A stretch of DNA of 64,000 nucleotides from Paenarthrobacter ilicis (GTDB lineage Bacteria; Actinomycetota; Actinomycetes; Actinomycetales; Micrococcaceae): assembly GCF_016907545.1 (NCBI RefSeq), contig NZ_JAFBCD010000001.1, forward strand, positions 3,906,001-3,970,000. The letters are read 5' to 3'. Shown here piece by piece: positions 42,275 to 50,422 of the stretch. The notes under the pieces are model-generated. The model worked only from the letters and a program-made list of their open reading frames with translations. It was not told the origin of the DNA and did no database searches. How positions within the stretch are numbered: position 1 is the stretch's first letter; each line of letters begins with the position of its first letter. Made by a program: the position numbers and the translations under genes.

Positions 42275-43807
42275 ATGGTTATCAGCGACCAGGCCCCCGG
42301 CAGCCGCACCCTTGCCACGGACATAGTGCGCTTCACGCGCCGATCCGCCCGGCAGTACCGGCGTTCCAGAATTTCCTTGGCCGATCGCTTCATTGACCTG
42401 TACAGCTGGGGGCTCGGCCTGGGAGTCTCGCTGACCATTGCCGCCGCCTTCGTGTTGGCCCTGCGCAATGAGATCGCCGCGCGCCAGGATCAGGCCGATT
42501 CCATCATCAGGAGCGCCTGGTTCCACTTGCCGGAGCCGTTCCTCTGGACATCCGTGACGTTCGTTGTCCTACTGGCCGTGTCCAACCTCGCCCGGAAACT
42601 CGGGCCACTTATGGTCAATGGTCCGGAGGGCGCGTGGTGGCTTCCGCTTCCCGTGGACAGGGGGCCGATGGTCCTGCCGCCCTTCCTGCGCCATCTTGCG
42701 CTGACCGCGGCCGCCGCGATCATTGGGTACTTCCCCTTCAGCCTGGTCACCTCGGTGGATCGCAGCATTGCCGAGCACGCCCTGGCAACGCTCACTTTCG
42801 GCGCTTCTGCCATGATCGCGGTGCTGTTGGCGGCCGCCCAACAGCTCGGTATTTTGCCTGCTCGGTCCGGGAGGGCGATCACAGTGTTGATCCTTGCGGG
42901 GCTGTCCGTTCTTCCCCTGGCATCGGCTTCCGGCTGGCCGGCAGCCGCGGGCGGTATGGCCGCCGTCGTGCTCCTGGCGTTGGTGGCCCGGCGCGCGGGC
43001 GAGGTGGGCGGGCTGGAGCTGATGCGCGGCGGAGCCGTGGCGGGACATGCAGGCGCGTCACTGTTTCTGATGGATTCGAATGAGGTACTGCGTGCGCTGA
43101 ACGCCGGCAGGAAGAGGCCCGACGGCGGCAGGGCGGCGGCATTCTTCGCGCGGCCCACCCGTACGCCGTTCCGCGCCCTTGTCCGGGCTGACATTGTGGC
43201 TTTCCTCAGGCTCAGCCCTCCCCTGCTTCCACCCGTCCTGTGGCTGGTCGGAGTGCTGGCCGTTTTGTTGGTGAACGGCGGACTTCCGGTGTTCGTCCAG
43301 TTGGCCGTCATTGTCATCGCGGGCTGCGCGACTGCGTCCGGCATGGGCACGGTGGCCCGCAAGACGGCCATGATCCCGGAAGTCGATGCTTTGCTGCCCC
43401 TGCACCCGGCCTTGGTCAGGGTGAGCCGCCTGGTGATGCCCTGCATGGTCATGGCCCTCTGGACGGCCGTCCTGGCTACGTTCCTGGTGATCCTCGGCGC
43501 TGCGGACGCGGGGTTGGTCCTGGTGGGCGCCTTGGCCGGAGCGGCAATGGGTGCGGGGTCTTTGCGTGCAGCCACCAGGACCCAACCCGATTGGACGGCT
43601 CCCCCGGTGGAAACTCCCTTCGGGCCGGTTCCCCGCGCTCAATTGGGGTCCCTGGTGCGCGGGCTGGACGTCACCATCCTGGCGATGATTCCGTTGCTGC
43701 TTGCCCTCTATCTGGGTGCTGTTCCCGTGACCGTCATGCTGGTCCAAGCTGTCTTCAGTGCCGGGATCATCGCCACCGTTGCCTTGTCCCGGCCCAAGCA
43801 GGCTTGA
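42275..43807 (+). CDS. DUF6297-type ABC permease-like membrane protein
   Basis: The 510-residue protein has about eleven hydrophobic segments and a basic cytoplasmic stretch in the middle (around FARPTRTPFRALVRADIVAF). This matches ABC transporter permease-like proteins of actinobacteria that I associate with DUF6297. I chose ATG 42275, with AGGGG seven bases upstream. It is co-translated with the ATPase gene just before it and likely forms the membrane part of that transporter. Confidence 0.72.
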   Translation: MVISDQAPGSRTLATDIVRFTRRSARQYRRSRISLADRFIDLYSWGLGLGVSLTIAAAFVLALRNEIAARQDQADSIIRSAWFHLPEPFLWTSVTFVVLLAVSNLARKLGPLMVNGPEGAWWLPLPVDRGPMVLPPFLRHLALTAAAAIIGYFPFSLVTSVDRSIAEHALATLTFGASAMIAVLLAAAQQLGILPARSGRAITVLILAGLSVLPLASASGWPAAAGGMAAVVLLALVARRAGEVGGLELMRGGAVAGHAGASLFLMDSNEVLRALNAGRKRPDGGRAAAFFARPTRTPFRALVRADIVAFLRLSPPLLPPVLWLVGVLAVLLVNGGLPVFVQLAVIVIAGCATASGMGTVARKTAMIPEVDALLPLHPALVRVSRLVMPCMVMALWTAVLATFLVILGAADAGLVLVGALAGAAMGAGSLRAATRTQPDWTAPPVETPFGPVPRAQLGSLVRGLDVTILAMIPLLLALYLGAVPVTVMLVQAVFSAGIIATVALSRPKQA

Positions 43808-43814
43808 GGGGTCG

Positions 43815-44666
43815 CTAAAGAACCACGGTGCCCTGGATGCACGTTGCCGACGCTCCGCCCACCCAGATCACCCCATCCCGGGAGCTCACGTGGATGCGGC
43901 CGGCCCGCCCCAGCACCGTTCCTTGTGCCGCCATGTACTCCTCCGGCGCCCGGCCACTGCCGATCAACCATTGGGCCGCCCCGGCGTTGAAGCTGCCCGT
44001 GACGGGATCCTCCACCATCGCGTCCCCGGGGATAAAGGTGCGTACTTCAAAGTCGACGCCGGATCCCTCACTGTGCGGGCCGATCACACCCACCTTGAGA
44101 TCCCCCAGCGCAGCCAGATCCGGTTCCAGGGCCAGCACCACCTCTGCCGATTCCAGCAGCACGCCAATCCATTCAGGGCCGTTGACCAGCCATGATGCGT
44201 CCACCAAGGAGTCCTCGGAGCGCCGTAGCCCTGCCGCCAGTTGGGCGAGGACCCCGGCATCAACTGGTTCGAACCGCGTCAGGGGCGGCGCAGCGAAAGC
44301 CAGCCTGCCGCCGTCGTGCCTGATCCGGACCAAGCCGGCGCCGCACTCCTGGACCACCACGCCGCTGTTCTTTGGTACTCCCCCAGCCTCCAGCCACGCG
44401 TGCGCGGAGCCCAGGGTGGGGTGGCCGGCAAACGGAAATTCCTCGCTCCCCGTGAAGATACGGACTTTATAATCCGCTGCGGGGTCTGTGGGTGGAAGGA
44501 GGAACGTTGTTTCGGACAGGTTGGTCCAGTTGGCGAAGTGCTGCATGGTCCCACTGCTGAGGCCCTCCGCATCCACCACCACGGCCAGCGGGTTCCCGTA
44601 GTACGGATGGTCCGCGAAGACGTCTACTTGGCTGAAAGGGCGGCTGCGGGGAGCTTCTGGAATCAC
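43815..44666 (-). CDS. PhzF-family isomerase-like protein
   Basis: The 283-residue protein has the two PhzF motifs: VDVFADHPYYGNPLAVVVD near the start and SEEFPFAGHPTLGSAHAWLE near residues 74-93, plus the second-domain GPHSEGSGVDFEVRTF. PhzF folds like diaminopimelate epimerase; known members isomerise a dihydroxyanthranilate in phenazine synthesis, but stand-alone copies have unknown roles. It is convergent with the ABC permease gene. Confidence 0.9.
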   Translation of the reverse strand: MIPEAPRSRPFSQVDVFADHPYYGNPLAVVVDAEGLSSGTMQHFANWTNLSETTFLLPPTDPAADYKVRIFTGSEEFPFAGHPTLGSAHAWLEAGGVPKNSGVVVQECGAGLVRIRHDGGRLAFAAPPLTRFEPVDAGVLAQLAAGLRRSEDSLVDASWLVNGPEWIGVLLESAEVVLALEPDLAALGDLKVGVIGPHSEGSGVDFEVRTFIPGDAMVEDPVTGSFNAGAAQWLIGSGRAPEEYMAAQGTVLGRAGRIHVSSRDGVIWVGGASATCIQGTVVL

Positions 44667-44724
44667 TGATGCAGGCTATCACCGGGCGCTGGCTGCGCCG
44701 CTTCCGGTCTGTAAGACTACGGGC

Positions 44725-45147
44725 ATGGCAGAGAACAAAACCCAGCCCACCTCCGTTTCCGCGGAGGACTTCCTAGGCGCGGTGGAGGATCCGCAACGGC
44801 GGGCTGACGGCTTTGAGTTGCTGGAGATAATGCGGAACGCCACAGGCCAGGAAGCCGTCATGTGGGGGCCAACCATTGTTGGCTTCGGGAGCTATCACTA
44901 CGCTTACGCCAGTGGCCGGGAGGGTGATGCGGCCGCTGTGGGCTTTTCACCCCGCAAGGCCAACCTGGTGCTCTACGGCATCACCGGCAACCCCGAGGCA
45001 GAGACGTTGTTGCCGCAGCTGGGGAGGCACAAGACAAGCACGGCCTGCGTGTACATCAACAAGCTGGACGACGTGGACCGGGACGTGCTGGAAGCACTGG
45101 TCCGTGCCGGCTACCAGTACGTCATGGCCGAACTGCACACCCCCTGA
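44725..45147 (+). CDS. DUF1801 domain protein
   Basis: The 140-residue protein has the DUF1801 pattern: AEDFLGAVEDPQRRADGFEL, then EAVMWGPTIVGFGSYHYAYA and FSPRKANLVLYGIT near residues 76-89. Members are small, soluble and uncharacterised. It precedes a bidirectional terminator shared with rplI. Confidence 0.85.
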   Translation: MAENKTQPTSVSAEDFLGAVEDPQRRADGFELLEIMRNATGQEAVMWGPTIVGFGSYHYAYASGREGDAAAVGFSPRKANLVLYGITGNPEAETLLPQLGRHKTSTACVYINKLDDVDRDVLEALVRAGYQYVMAELHTP

Positions 45148-45187
45148 CCTGCCCCGCAGCCCCTCGCCGCCGGGATGGGGGCACAGA

Positions 45188-45224
45188 AAAGCCCCCGCCT
45201 CCGATAACCGGAAGCGGGGGCTTT
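45188..45224. terminator. Bidirectional terminator between DUF1801 gene and rplI
   Basis: A perfect 11-bp stem (45188-45198 with 45214-45224) includes flanking A and T runs on both sides, so it can end the DUF1801 transcript and the ribosomal operon. Confidence 0.88.
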
Positions 45225-45239
45225 CTTTGCAGTCAGAGA

Positions 45240-45692
45240 CTACTTGCTGGCAACGACCTCGAGGTCGATAACAGCGGAAACATCCTCGTGCAGGCGAACG
45301 TTGGCCGTGTACGAACCGACAGACTTGATGTGGTTCGGCAGTTCAACGTTGCGCTTGTCGATGGCGCCGAGGCCAGCGGCCTCAACAGCAGCAGCGACAT
45401 CAGCAGGCTTGACGGTGCCGAAGAGACGACCGGACTCGCCGGCCTTCACCTCGAGCTTGACCTTCTTGGAGGACAGAGCCTGAGCCTGTGCCTGTGCAGC
45501 TTCAACAGAAGCGTGCGCACGAGCGGCGCGGGCAGCCTTGATGGTCTCAACCTGCTTCTCGCCACCCTTGGTCCAGGTCAGAGCGAAGCCGCGGGGGAGC
45601 AGGAAGTTACGTGCGTAACCGTCCTTGACCTCCACAACGTCGCCAGCAGCACCGAGACCGGTTACTTCGTGGGTCAGAATGAGCTTTGCCAT
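45240..45692 (-). CDS. rplI: 50S ribosomal protein L9
   Basis: The 150-residue L9 has the N-terminal domain [20 protein letters not shown] and [15 protein letters not shown], a long middle helix ([14 protein letters not shown]) and a C-terminal rRNA-binding domain ([12 protein letters not shown]). It binds 23S rRNA and bridges to the small subunit. It is the last gene of the rpsF-ssb-rpsR-rplI operon before the terminator. dnaB, often next in this order, is about 21 kb away. Confidence 0.97.
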   Translation of the reverse strand: MAKLILTHEVTGLGAAGDVVEVKDGYARNFLLPRGFALTWTKGGEKQVETIKAARAARAHASVEAAQAQAQALSSKKVKLEVKAGESGRLFGTVKPADVAAAVEAAGLGAIDKRNVELPNHIKSVGSYTANVRLHEDVSAVIDLEVVASK

Positions 45693-45709
45693 GTTAGTTA
45701 ATCCCTTCC

Positions 45710-45949
45710 TTAGCCGCGGCCAGCGCCGGAGTAAGGCAGCAGAGCAACTTCGCGGGCGTTCTTGATTGCCTGGGCGATCTTGCGCTGTTCCTGAACGGTA
45801 ACGCCAGTGACGCGACGAGCGCGGATCTTTCCGCGATCGGAGATGAACTTGCGCAGCAATGCTACGTCCTTGTAGTCGATGACGGTGATGTCAGCGGCCT
45901 TCAAGGGGTTGGACTTTGGTTTGGGCTTACGGAGTTCAGCCTTAGCCAT
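45710..45949 (-). CDS. rpsR: 30S ribosomal protein S18
   Basis: The 79-residue S18 has the conserved core [20 protein letters not shown], then [17 protein letters not shown] and [15 protein letters not shown]. It binds 16S rRNA with S6, encoded upstream. It lies 17 bases from rplI. Confidence 0.97.
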   Translation of the reverse strand: MAKAELRKPKPKSNPLKAADITVIDYKDVALLRKFISDRGKIRARRVTGVTVQEQRKIAQAIKNAREVALLPYSGAGRG

Positions 45950-46083
45950 CGTGGAGCTCCTTTTCTATGGAGCCCGTGGATATTGATCCACGGGATGGTG
46001 GTGTTCGACGGCGGTTGTCACCCCGGGTGCCTGTTCGGCACCTGCGGGTGGGTCGCCCGGCGTCGGACGTTTTTATGTGGTGT

Positions 46084-46671
46084 TTAGAAGGGAGGTTCGG
46101 AATCCGGGCCGTTGCCCCAACCGCCGCCTGCATTGCTGACACCGGGCGTAGCCCAGGGGTCATCCTGCTGCGCGGGCTGGTTGTTGCCGCCCCAGTTTCC
46201 GCCGGAGTTGCCGCCACCCTGGTTTCCACCAGGAGCGCCGCCTCCAAAGCCGCCGCCGGCGTTACCGGCGTTTCCTCCACCAAAGCCACCCTGGCCACCG
46301 CCGGAGCGCTGGGTACGGTTGACCTTGGCGTTGGCGTAACGGAGGCTGGGGCCGATTTCGTCGACCTCAAGCTCGATTACGGTGCGCTTTTCGCCTTCTT
46401 TTGTTTCGTAGGAACGGCTCTTCAACCGGCCGGAAACGATGACCCGCATACCCTTTGTGAGGGATTCGGCCACGTTCTCAGCTGCTTCACGCCAAACCGA
46501 TGCGCGAAGGAACAGGGTTTCCCCGTCCTTCCATTCATTGGACTGGCGGTCAAAGGTCCGGGGAGTAGAAGCGATGGTGAAGTTCGCTACTGCTGAGCCA
46601 GACGGGGTGAACCGCAGCTCCGGGTCATTGGTGAGATTACCAATGACCGTAATAGTGGTTTCGCCTGCCAT
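46084..46671 (-). CDS. ssb: Single-stranded DNA-binding protein
   Basis: The 195-residue SSB has an N-terminal OB-fold ([20 protein letters not shown], then [20 protein letters not shown] and [17 protein letters not shown]), a Gly/Asn-rich disordered linker and the acidic tip DSEPPF that docks replication and repair partners. It is a tetrameric ssDNA binder. It sits between rpsF and rpsR, with a 134-base gap to rpsR. The tip differs slightly from DDEPPF. Confidence 0.96.
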   Translation of the reverse strand: MAGETTITVIGNLTNDPELRFTPSGSAVANFTIASTPRTFDRQSNEWKDGETLFLRASVWREAAENVAESLTKGMRVIVSGRLKSRSYETKEGEKRTVIELEVDEIGPSLRYANAKVNRTQRSGGGQGGFGGGNAGNAGGGFGGGAPGGNQGGGNSGGNWGGNNQPAQQDDPWATPGVSNAGGGWGNGPDSEPPF

Positions 46672-46721
46672 CTACTGCCTCCTTGTTCGTTCCTGCGGGT
46701 TAAAGATCTGAAAGGGGCTGA

Positions 46722-47027
46722 TTACTCAGCAACAACCTTCTGGTCTTCAGGGCGGATGATCTTGGTGCGCATGATCGTCTCGTTAAGAGACAGCTGGCGA
46801 TCAAGTTCCTTGGCGGTAGCCGGCTCAGCGGTGAAGTTCACCACTGCGTAGATACCTTCGGACTTCTTCTTGATGTCGTATGCCAGACGGCGACGGCCCC
46901 AGATGTCTACCTTTTCGATGGTTCCACCATCGGTGGTGATGACATTGAGGAACTTCTGAAGCGACTGCTCTACGGTACGCTCTTCGACCTCGGGGTCGAT
47001 GATTACCATCAATTCGTAAGGACGCAT
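46722..47027 (-). CDS. rpsF: 30S ribosomal protein S6
   Basis: The 101-residue S6 has [20 protein letters not shown] at the start, then [19 protein letters not shown] and [10 protein letters not shown]. It pairs with S18 on 16S rRNA. The ATG at 47027 has GGAGG about 10 bases upstream; an in-frame upstream start would add four residues. It is the first gene of its operon, preceded by a small hairpin at 47057-47075. Confidence 0.96.
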   Translation of the reverse strand: MRPYELMVIIDPEVEERTVEQSLQKFLNVITTDGGTIEKVDIWGRRRLAYDIKKKSEGIYAVVNFTAEPATAKELDRQLSLNETIMRTKIIRPEDQKVVAE

Positions 47028-47056
47028 ATGTGAACCCACCTCCTTTGGGCTAAGCG

Positions 47057-47075
47057 GTTACGGTATTTCCGTAAC
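47057..47075 (-). promoter_or_regulatory. rpsF leader hairpin
   Basis: A perfect 7-bp stem (47057-47063 with 47069-47075) with a five-base loop lies 30 bases upstream of rpsF in its transcribed leader. Known S6:S18 autoregulatory leaders are larger, so a regulatory role is only a suggestion. Confidence 0.35.
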
Positions 47076-47258
47076 AGGAGGTTCATTTGCGATGCTGCGT
47101 TGACGCTTTCCGACCAAAACACGGCAGGACGGCGTAACACAGACTTCAATATCCTAGTGCATCTCCTGCATACAAAGCTATTCGGCCCGCTGGGTGGGGT
47201 GAAGGGGCCACGGAGCGTATGTGGAAAACGCGACGGGCCGTCGGGGAATACTGGTTCC

Positions 47259-47597
47259 ATGACAGTCCTGAAATCCATCGTCCTCTTTGCCCTCGCCGCC
47301 GTTGCGGAGATCGGCGGAGCCTGGCTGATCTGGCAGGCCGTCCGCGAAGGCAAGGCCTGGTGGTGGGCCGGGCTGGGGGTTGTTGCGCTGGGAATCTACG
47401 GCTTCTTCGCCGCATTCCAGCCCGATGCGAACTTTGGCCGCGTCCTGGCTGCGTACGGCGGCGTCTTCATTGCCGGATCATTGGCCTGGGGCATGCTGCT
47501 GGACGGATTCCGGCCGGATCGCTGGGATGTGATCGGCGCTGCCATCTGCATCATCGGTGTGGGTGTGATCATGTTCGCGCCACGATCCGGCGCGTAA
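47259..47597 (+). CDS. YnfA-family membrane protein
   Basis: The 112-residue protein has four hydrophobic segments and the YnfA pattern [35 protein letters not shown] and [20 protein letters not shown]. YnfA proteins resemble small drug-resistance transporters; this one's function is not known. It is transcribed opposite to rpsF and ends ahead of a strong terminator. Confidence 0.92.
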   Translation: MTVLKSIVLFALAAVAEIGGAWLIWQAVREGKAWWWAGLGVVALGIYGFFAAFQPDANFGRVLAAYGGVFIAGSLAWGMLLDGFRPDRWDVIGAAICIIGVGVIMFAPRSGA

Positions 47598-47625
47598 CAG
47601 TTAACGACAAAACTGGTTAACGAAA

Positions 47626-47659
47626 AAACCCCTGGAAGACCGAAGCCTTCCAGGGGTTT
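47626..47659. terminator. Bidirectional terminator between YnfA gene and tRNA-Leu
   Basis: A perfect 13-bp stem (47626-47638 with 47647-47659) has A- and T-rich flanks. It can end the YnfA transcript and the opposite-strand tRNA transcript. Confidence 0.88.
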
Positions 47660-47664
47660 CCCTG

Positions 47665-47747
47665 TGCGCGGAGGGGGACTTGAACCCCCACCCCCTTTCG
47701 AGGACTAGCACCTCAAGCTAGCGCGTCTGCCATTCCGCCACCCGCGC
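47665..47747 (-). tRNA. tRNA-Leu (anticodon GAG)
   Basis: The 83-base minus-strand sequence folds with a 7-bp acceptor stem (GCGCGGG with the 3' CTCCGCGC then A73, one G-U). The anticodon arm has stem CTAGC/GCTAG and loop UUGAGGU, giving anticodon GAG (leucine, CUC/CUU). A long variable arm typical of leucine tRNA and a T-arm GGTTCAAGTCC follow. No CCA is encoded. Confidence 0.95.
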
Positions 47748-47866
47748 AGAGTGATCAGGAGAAGTCGGTGTTCGTTTTTCTCCTTGACAGCGACAAAGAC
47801 AGTAACACGGTTGCCCTTGTTTTGTGGATTCGGCCTTGCTGAAGGGCTTGGAGCTAGGGTGGCCCC

Positions 47867-48028
47867 ATGGATGCCACACCTCTGAACACTTTGGTCCTGA
47901 CGATCGTTTTCGCGGCGATAGCCCTCTATTGCCTCTACCTCGTGGTGCGCTCAGGCGTCCGGGACGGCATCCTGCAGGCCAAGCAGCGTGAGGCGGCCAT
48001 GACTCCGCCCGATGGACGCGAGCGATGA
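47867..48028 (+). CDS. Small membrane protein coupled to the DUF1345 gene
   Basis: A 53-codon gene starts at ATG 47867. It has one hydrophobic helix (TLVLTIVFAAIALYCLYLVV near residues 8-27) followed by a basic tail. Its stop overlaps the next start by four bases (ATGA), so the two are co-translated. I cannot name a family. Confidence 0.55.
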   Translation: MDATPLNTLVLTIVFAAIALYCLYLVVRSGVRDGILQAKQREAAMTPPDGRER

Positions 48029-48684
48029 GCACCCTCAGGGCCCGTCGGAGCAGGCTTCGCTTTGTGGTGATGCTGGCCGCCGGGGCAGCGGCGTTCGTTC
48101 TTTCCGGTGTACTGGGCAACTGGGTGGGCGCTCCAGCCATCGCGTGGGCAACAGCTGCCTTGGTCTATGTGGTGTGGGTGTGGATGGTGATCGGAAGGCT
48201 TGATCCCCAAGGAACAGAACTGCACGCGACCTCGGAGGACCCTTCCAGGGGCGTCACCGACCTACTGATCCTGGTGGCCAATCTGGCGAGCATCGCCGCT
48301 GCAGCCGCCGTCATCGTTGACTCCCACACCCAGGGCGGCGGCAACAAACTGGGCTCCGGGGCGCTTGCATTGGCCTGTGTGGCGCTCTCCTGGATGCTGG
48401 TCCAAACGCTGTTCACGCTCCGGTACGCAGAGCTGTACTACAGCCCCGGCGAGGACGCGGGTGGAGAAGTGGGCGGGATCAGCTTCAACCAGGACCGCCC
48501 ACCCCAGTACACGGATTTTGCCTACCTTGCCACCAGCCTGGGAATGACGTACCAAGTGTCCGATACCAACCTTGGCAACCACCGCATCCGCGTGGAGGCC
48601 CTGAAGCACAGCCTGCTGTCCTACCTGTTCGGCACCGTGATTCTGGCAGTCACCATCAACCTGGTTATCGGGCTGGCGCAATAG
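48025..48684 (+). CDS. DUF1345 membrane protein
   Basis: The 219-residue protein has about five helices, with MVIGRLDPQGTELHATSEDP after the second pair and FNQDRPPQYTDFAYLATSL in a loop, followed by TFRYAELYYSPGED-type sequence. The pattern matches DUF1345. Function unknown. It is translated with the 53-residue membrane protein upstream. Confidence 0.82.
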   Translation: MSTLRARRSRLRFVVMLAAGAAAFVLSGVLGNWVGAPAIAWATAALVYVVWVWMVIGRLDPQGTELHATSEDPSRGVTDLLILVANLASIAAAAAVIVDSHTQGGGNKLGSGALALACVALSWMLVQTLFTLRYAELYYSPGEDAGGEVGGISFNQDRPPQYTDFAYLATSLGMTYQVSDTNLGNHRIRVEALKHSLLSYLFGTVILAVTINLVIGLAQ

Positions 48685-48704
48685 GTCATCGGGCTGGCGC
48701 AATA
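48663..48704. repeat. 21-bp tandem duplication spanning a stop codon
   Basis: Two 21-base units (48663-48683 and 48684-48704, one mismatch) cover the last codons and TAG stop of the DUF1345 gene. The second copy lies wholly outside the coding region. Confidence 0.88.
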
Positions 48705-48720
48705 GCCCGTGCTGCGGGTT

Positions 48721-48776
48721 AAACGCGGAGCGGGATGGCCGCCGTCGTCTCCGACGGCAGCCATCCCGCTGCGTTT
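48721..48776. terminator. Long bidirectional terminator hairpin
   Basis: A compound perfect stem: 48721-48726 with 48771-48776, 48730-48739 with 48760-48769, and 48741-48747 with 48752-48758. It lies between the DUF1345 gene and the convergent permease gene. Confidence 0.85.
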
Positions 48777-48793
48777 GTTTCGTACGACGCCGG

Positions 48794-50200
48794 TCAGGAA
48801 CCCACGTTGGTGTGCTCGGCTTCTCCTCCACGCACCGGAGCCGAGGGCGATGCACCCTTGGACCGGTAGCGCCATACACCGATACCGACCACGACTGCGG
48901 CCAGGCCCAGTGACAGGAACAGCGACTCACGGGTGGATTCGATGATGACCATGCCGATAATGAGCGCCACGATGCTGGCGATCGCAATCCAGGTCAGATA
49001 CGGGAAGAACCACATCTTAAGCTCCAGGTCCTTGGCTGCAGCACCCATGCGGCGGCGCAGAATCAGCTGTGACGCAGAGATCACCAGCCAGACGAAGAGC
49101 GCGATGGCGCCGGAAGTGTTGACCAGGAACAGGAAGACCGTATCCGGGGCAATGTAGTTCAGGCCCACGGTGATAAAGCCAACCACGGTGGATGCCAGCA
49201 CAGCGGCCGCGGGAACGCCGCGCTTGGAAATCTTCATCCAGGCCCGGGGTGCATCGCCGCGCTGTGACAGCGAGAACAGCATGCGGCTTGCGGTGTAGAG
49301 GCCGGAGTTCAAGCAGGACAGCACCGAGGTGAGGACCACGATGTCCATGATGGTGCCGGCTCCCGGGATGCCGTAAAGCTCAATCACGGCAACGTAGGGG
49401 CTCTTTGCCACGGAAGCGTCGTTCCACGGCAGAAGGGTGACCACAATGGCGATGGAGCCGATGTAGAAGATCAGGATGCGCCACACGGTGGACTTCACGG
49501 CCTTCTTGACGGCGTCCACGGGGTTCTCGGATTCGCCAGCAGCGATGGTGGCGATTTCGGCTCCGAAGAAGGAGAAGACCACCACGAGGATGCCGGCCAG
49601 GACAGCACCGGGGCCATTGGGCATGAAGCCGCCCTGGTCCAGGAGGTTCGCCACACCCGGGGCGGAGACACCGGGCATCAGGCCCAGGATGGCGGCAATG
49701 CCGGCCAGGAGGAAGATGACGATGGCAGCGACCTTGATGGAGGCGAACCAGAATTCGAACTCACCGTAGGACTTCACGGAGCCAAGGTTGGTCAGCGTCA
49801 GGAGCACCATGAGGATCAGCGCCCAGACCCATTGGTCAACGCCGGGCACCCAGCGGTGCATGATGGCGGCTCCCGCCGTCGCTTCAATTCCGAGGACAAT
49901 GATCCAGAACCAGGCATACAACCAGCCAATACTGAAGCCTGCCCATCGGCCCAGTGCCTTATCGGCGTATGTGGAAAAAGAACCGGTTTCCGGGTTGGCC
50001 GCGGCCATTTCGCCCAGCATGCGCATGACCAGGATGACCACGAGCCCTGCGGCAAGGTAGGCCACAAGGATGCCGGGACCTGCCTGCTGGATGGCAGCTC
50101 CGGAGCCCACAAACAACCCCGCACCAATCACGCCGGCAATAGCGATCATGGAGAGGTGGCGGGGCTTCAGGGACTTTGAAAGTTGTTGGTCAGCGTGCAT
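48794..50200 (-). CDS. Amino acid permease (APC family, GABA/aromatic type)
   Basis: The 468-residue protein has about 12 helices and the amino acid permease opening SLKPRHLSMIAIAGVIGAGL, then AGPGILVAYLAAGLVV and VFSFFGAEIATIAAGESENP (helix 6 region). It resembles GabP/AroP/AnsP-type proton symporters. I chose the ATG at 50200 with AAAGGACGG upstream. The import substrate is not fixed by the sequence. A second permease of the same broad type is at 55913-57355. Confidence 0.9.
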   Translation of the reverse strand: MHADQQLSKSLKPRHLSMIAIAGVIGAGLFVGSGAAIQQAGPGILVAYLAAGLVVILVMRMLGEMAAANPETGSFSTYADKALGRWAGFSIGWLYAWFWIIVLGIEATAGAAIMHRWVPGVDQWVWALILMVLLTLTNLGSVKSYGEFEFWFASIKVAAIVIFLLAGIAAILGLMPGVSAPGVANLLDQGGFMPNGPGAVLAGILVVVFSFFGAEIATIAAGESENPVDAVKKAVKSTVWRILIFYIGSIAIVVTLLPWNDASVAKSPYVAVIELYGIPGAGTIMDIVVLTSVLSCLNSGLYTASRMLFSLSQRGDAPRAWMKISKRGVPAAAVLASTVVGFITVGLNYIAPDTVFLFLVNTSGAIALFVWLVISASQLILRRRMGAAAKDLELKMWFFPYLTWIAIASIVALIIGMVIIESTRESLFLSLGLAAVVVGIGVWRYRSKGASPSAPVRGGEAEHTNVGS

Positions 50201-50422
50201 GGATCTGCGCCGTCCTTTAGGTTTTTGGGGTTGGCCGCGGCGTGTGCCACGGGCCACATGACTCATTCACGTTAACCCCCAAAAGTTTCTGCGCTCTTGT
50301 GCAGACGGCCATTTTGGGGCGACCCAAACAGGGATCATGCACAAAATGTAGCCTTTTATGCATCCAATGTTTCTTGTGAAGAATATTGGAAATACCCCTG
50401 AAATGACTGTTTGAGGGTTCGG

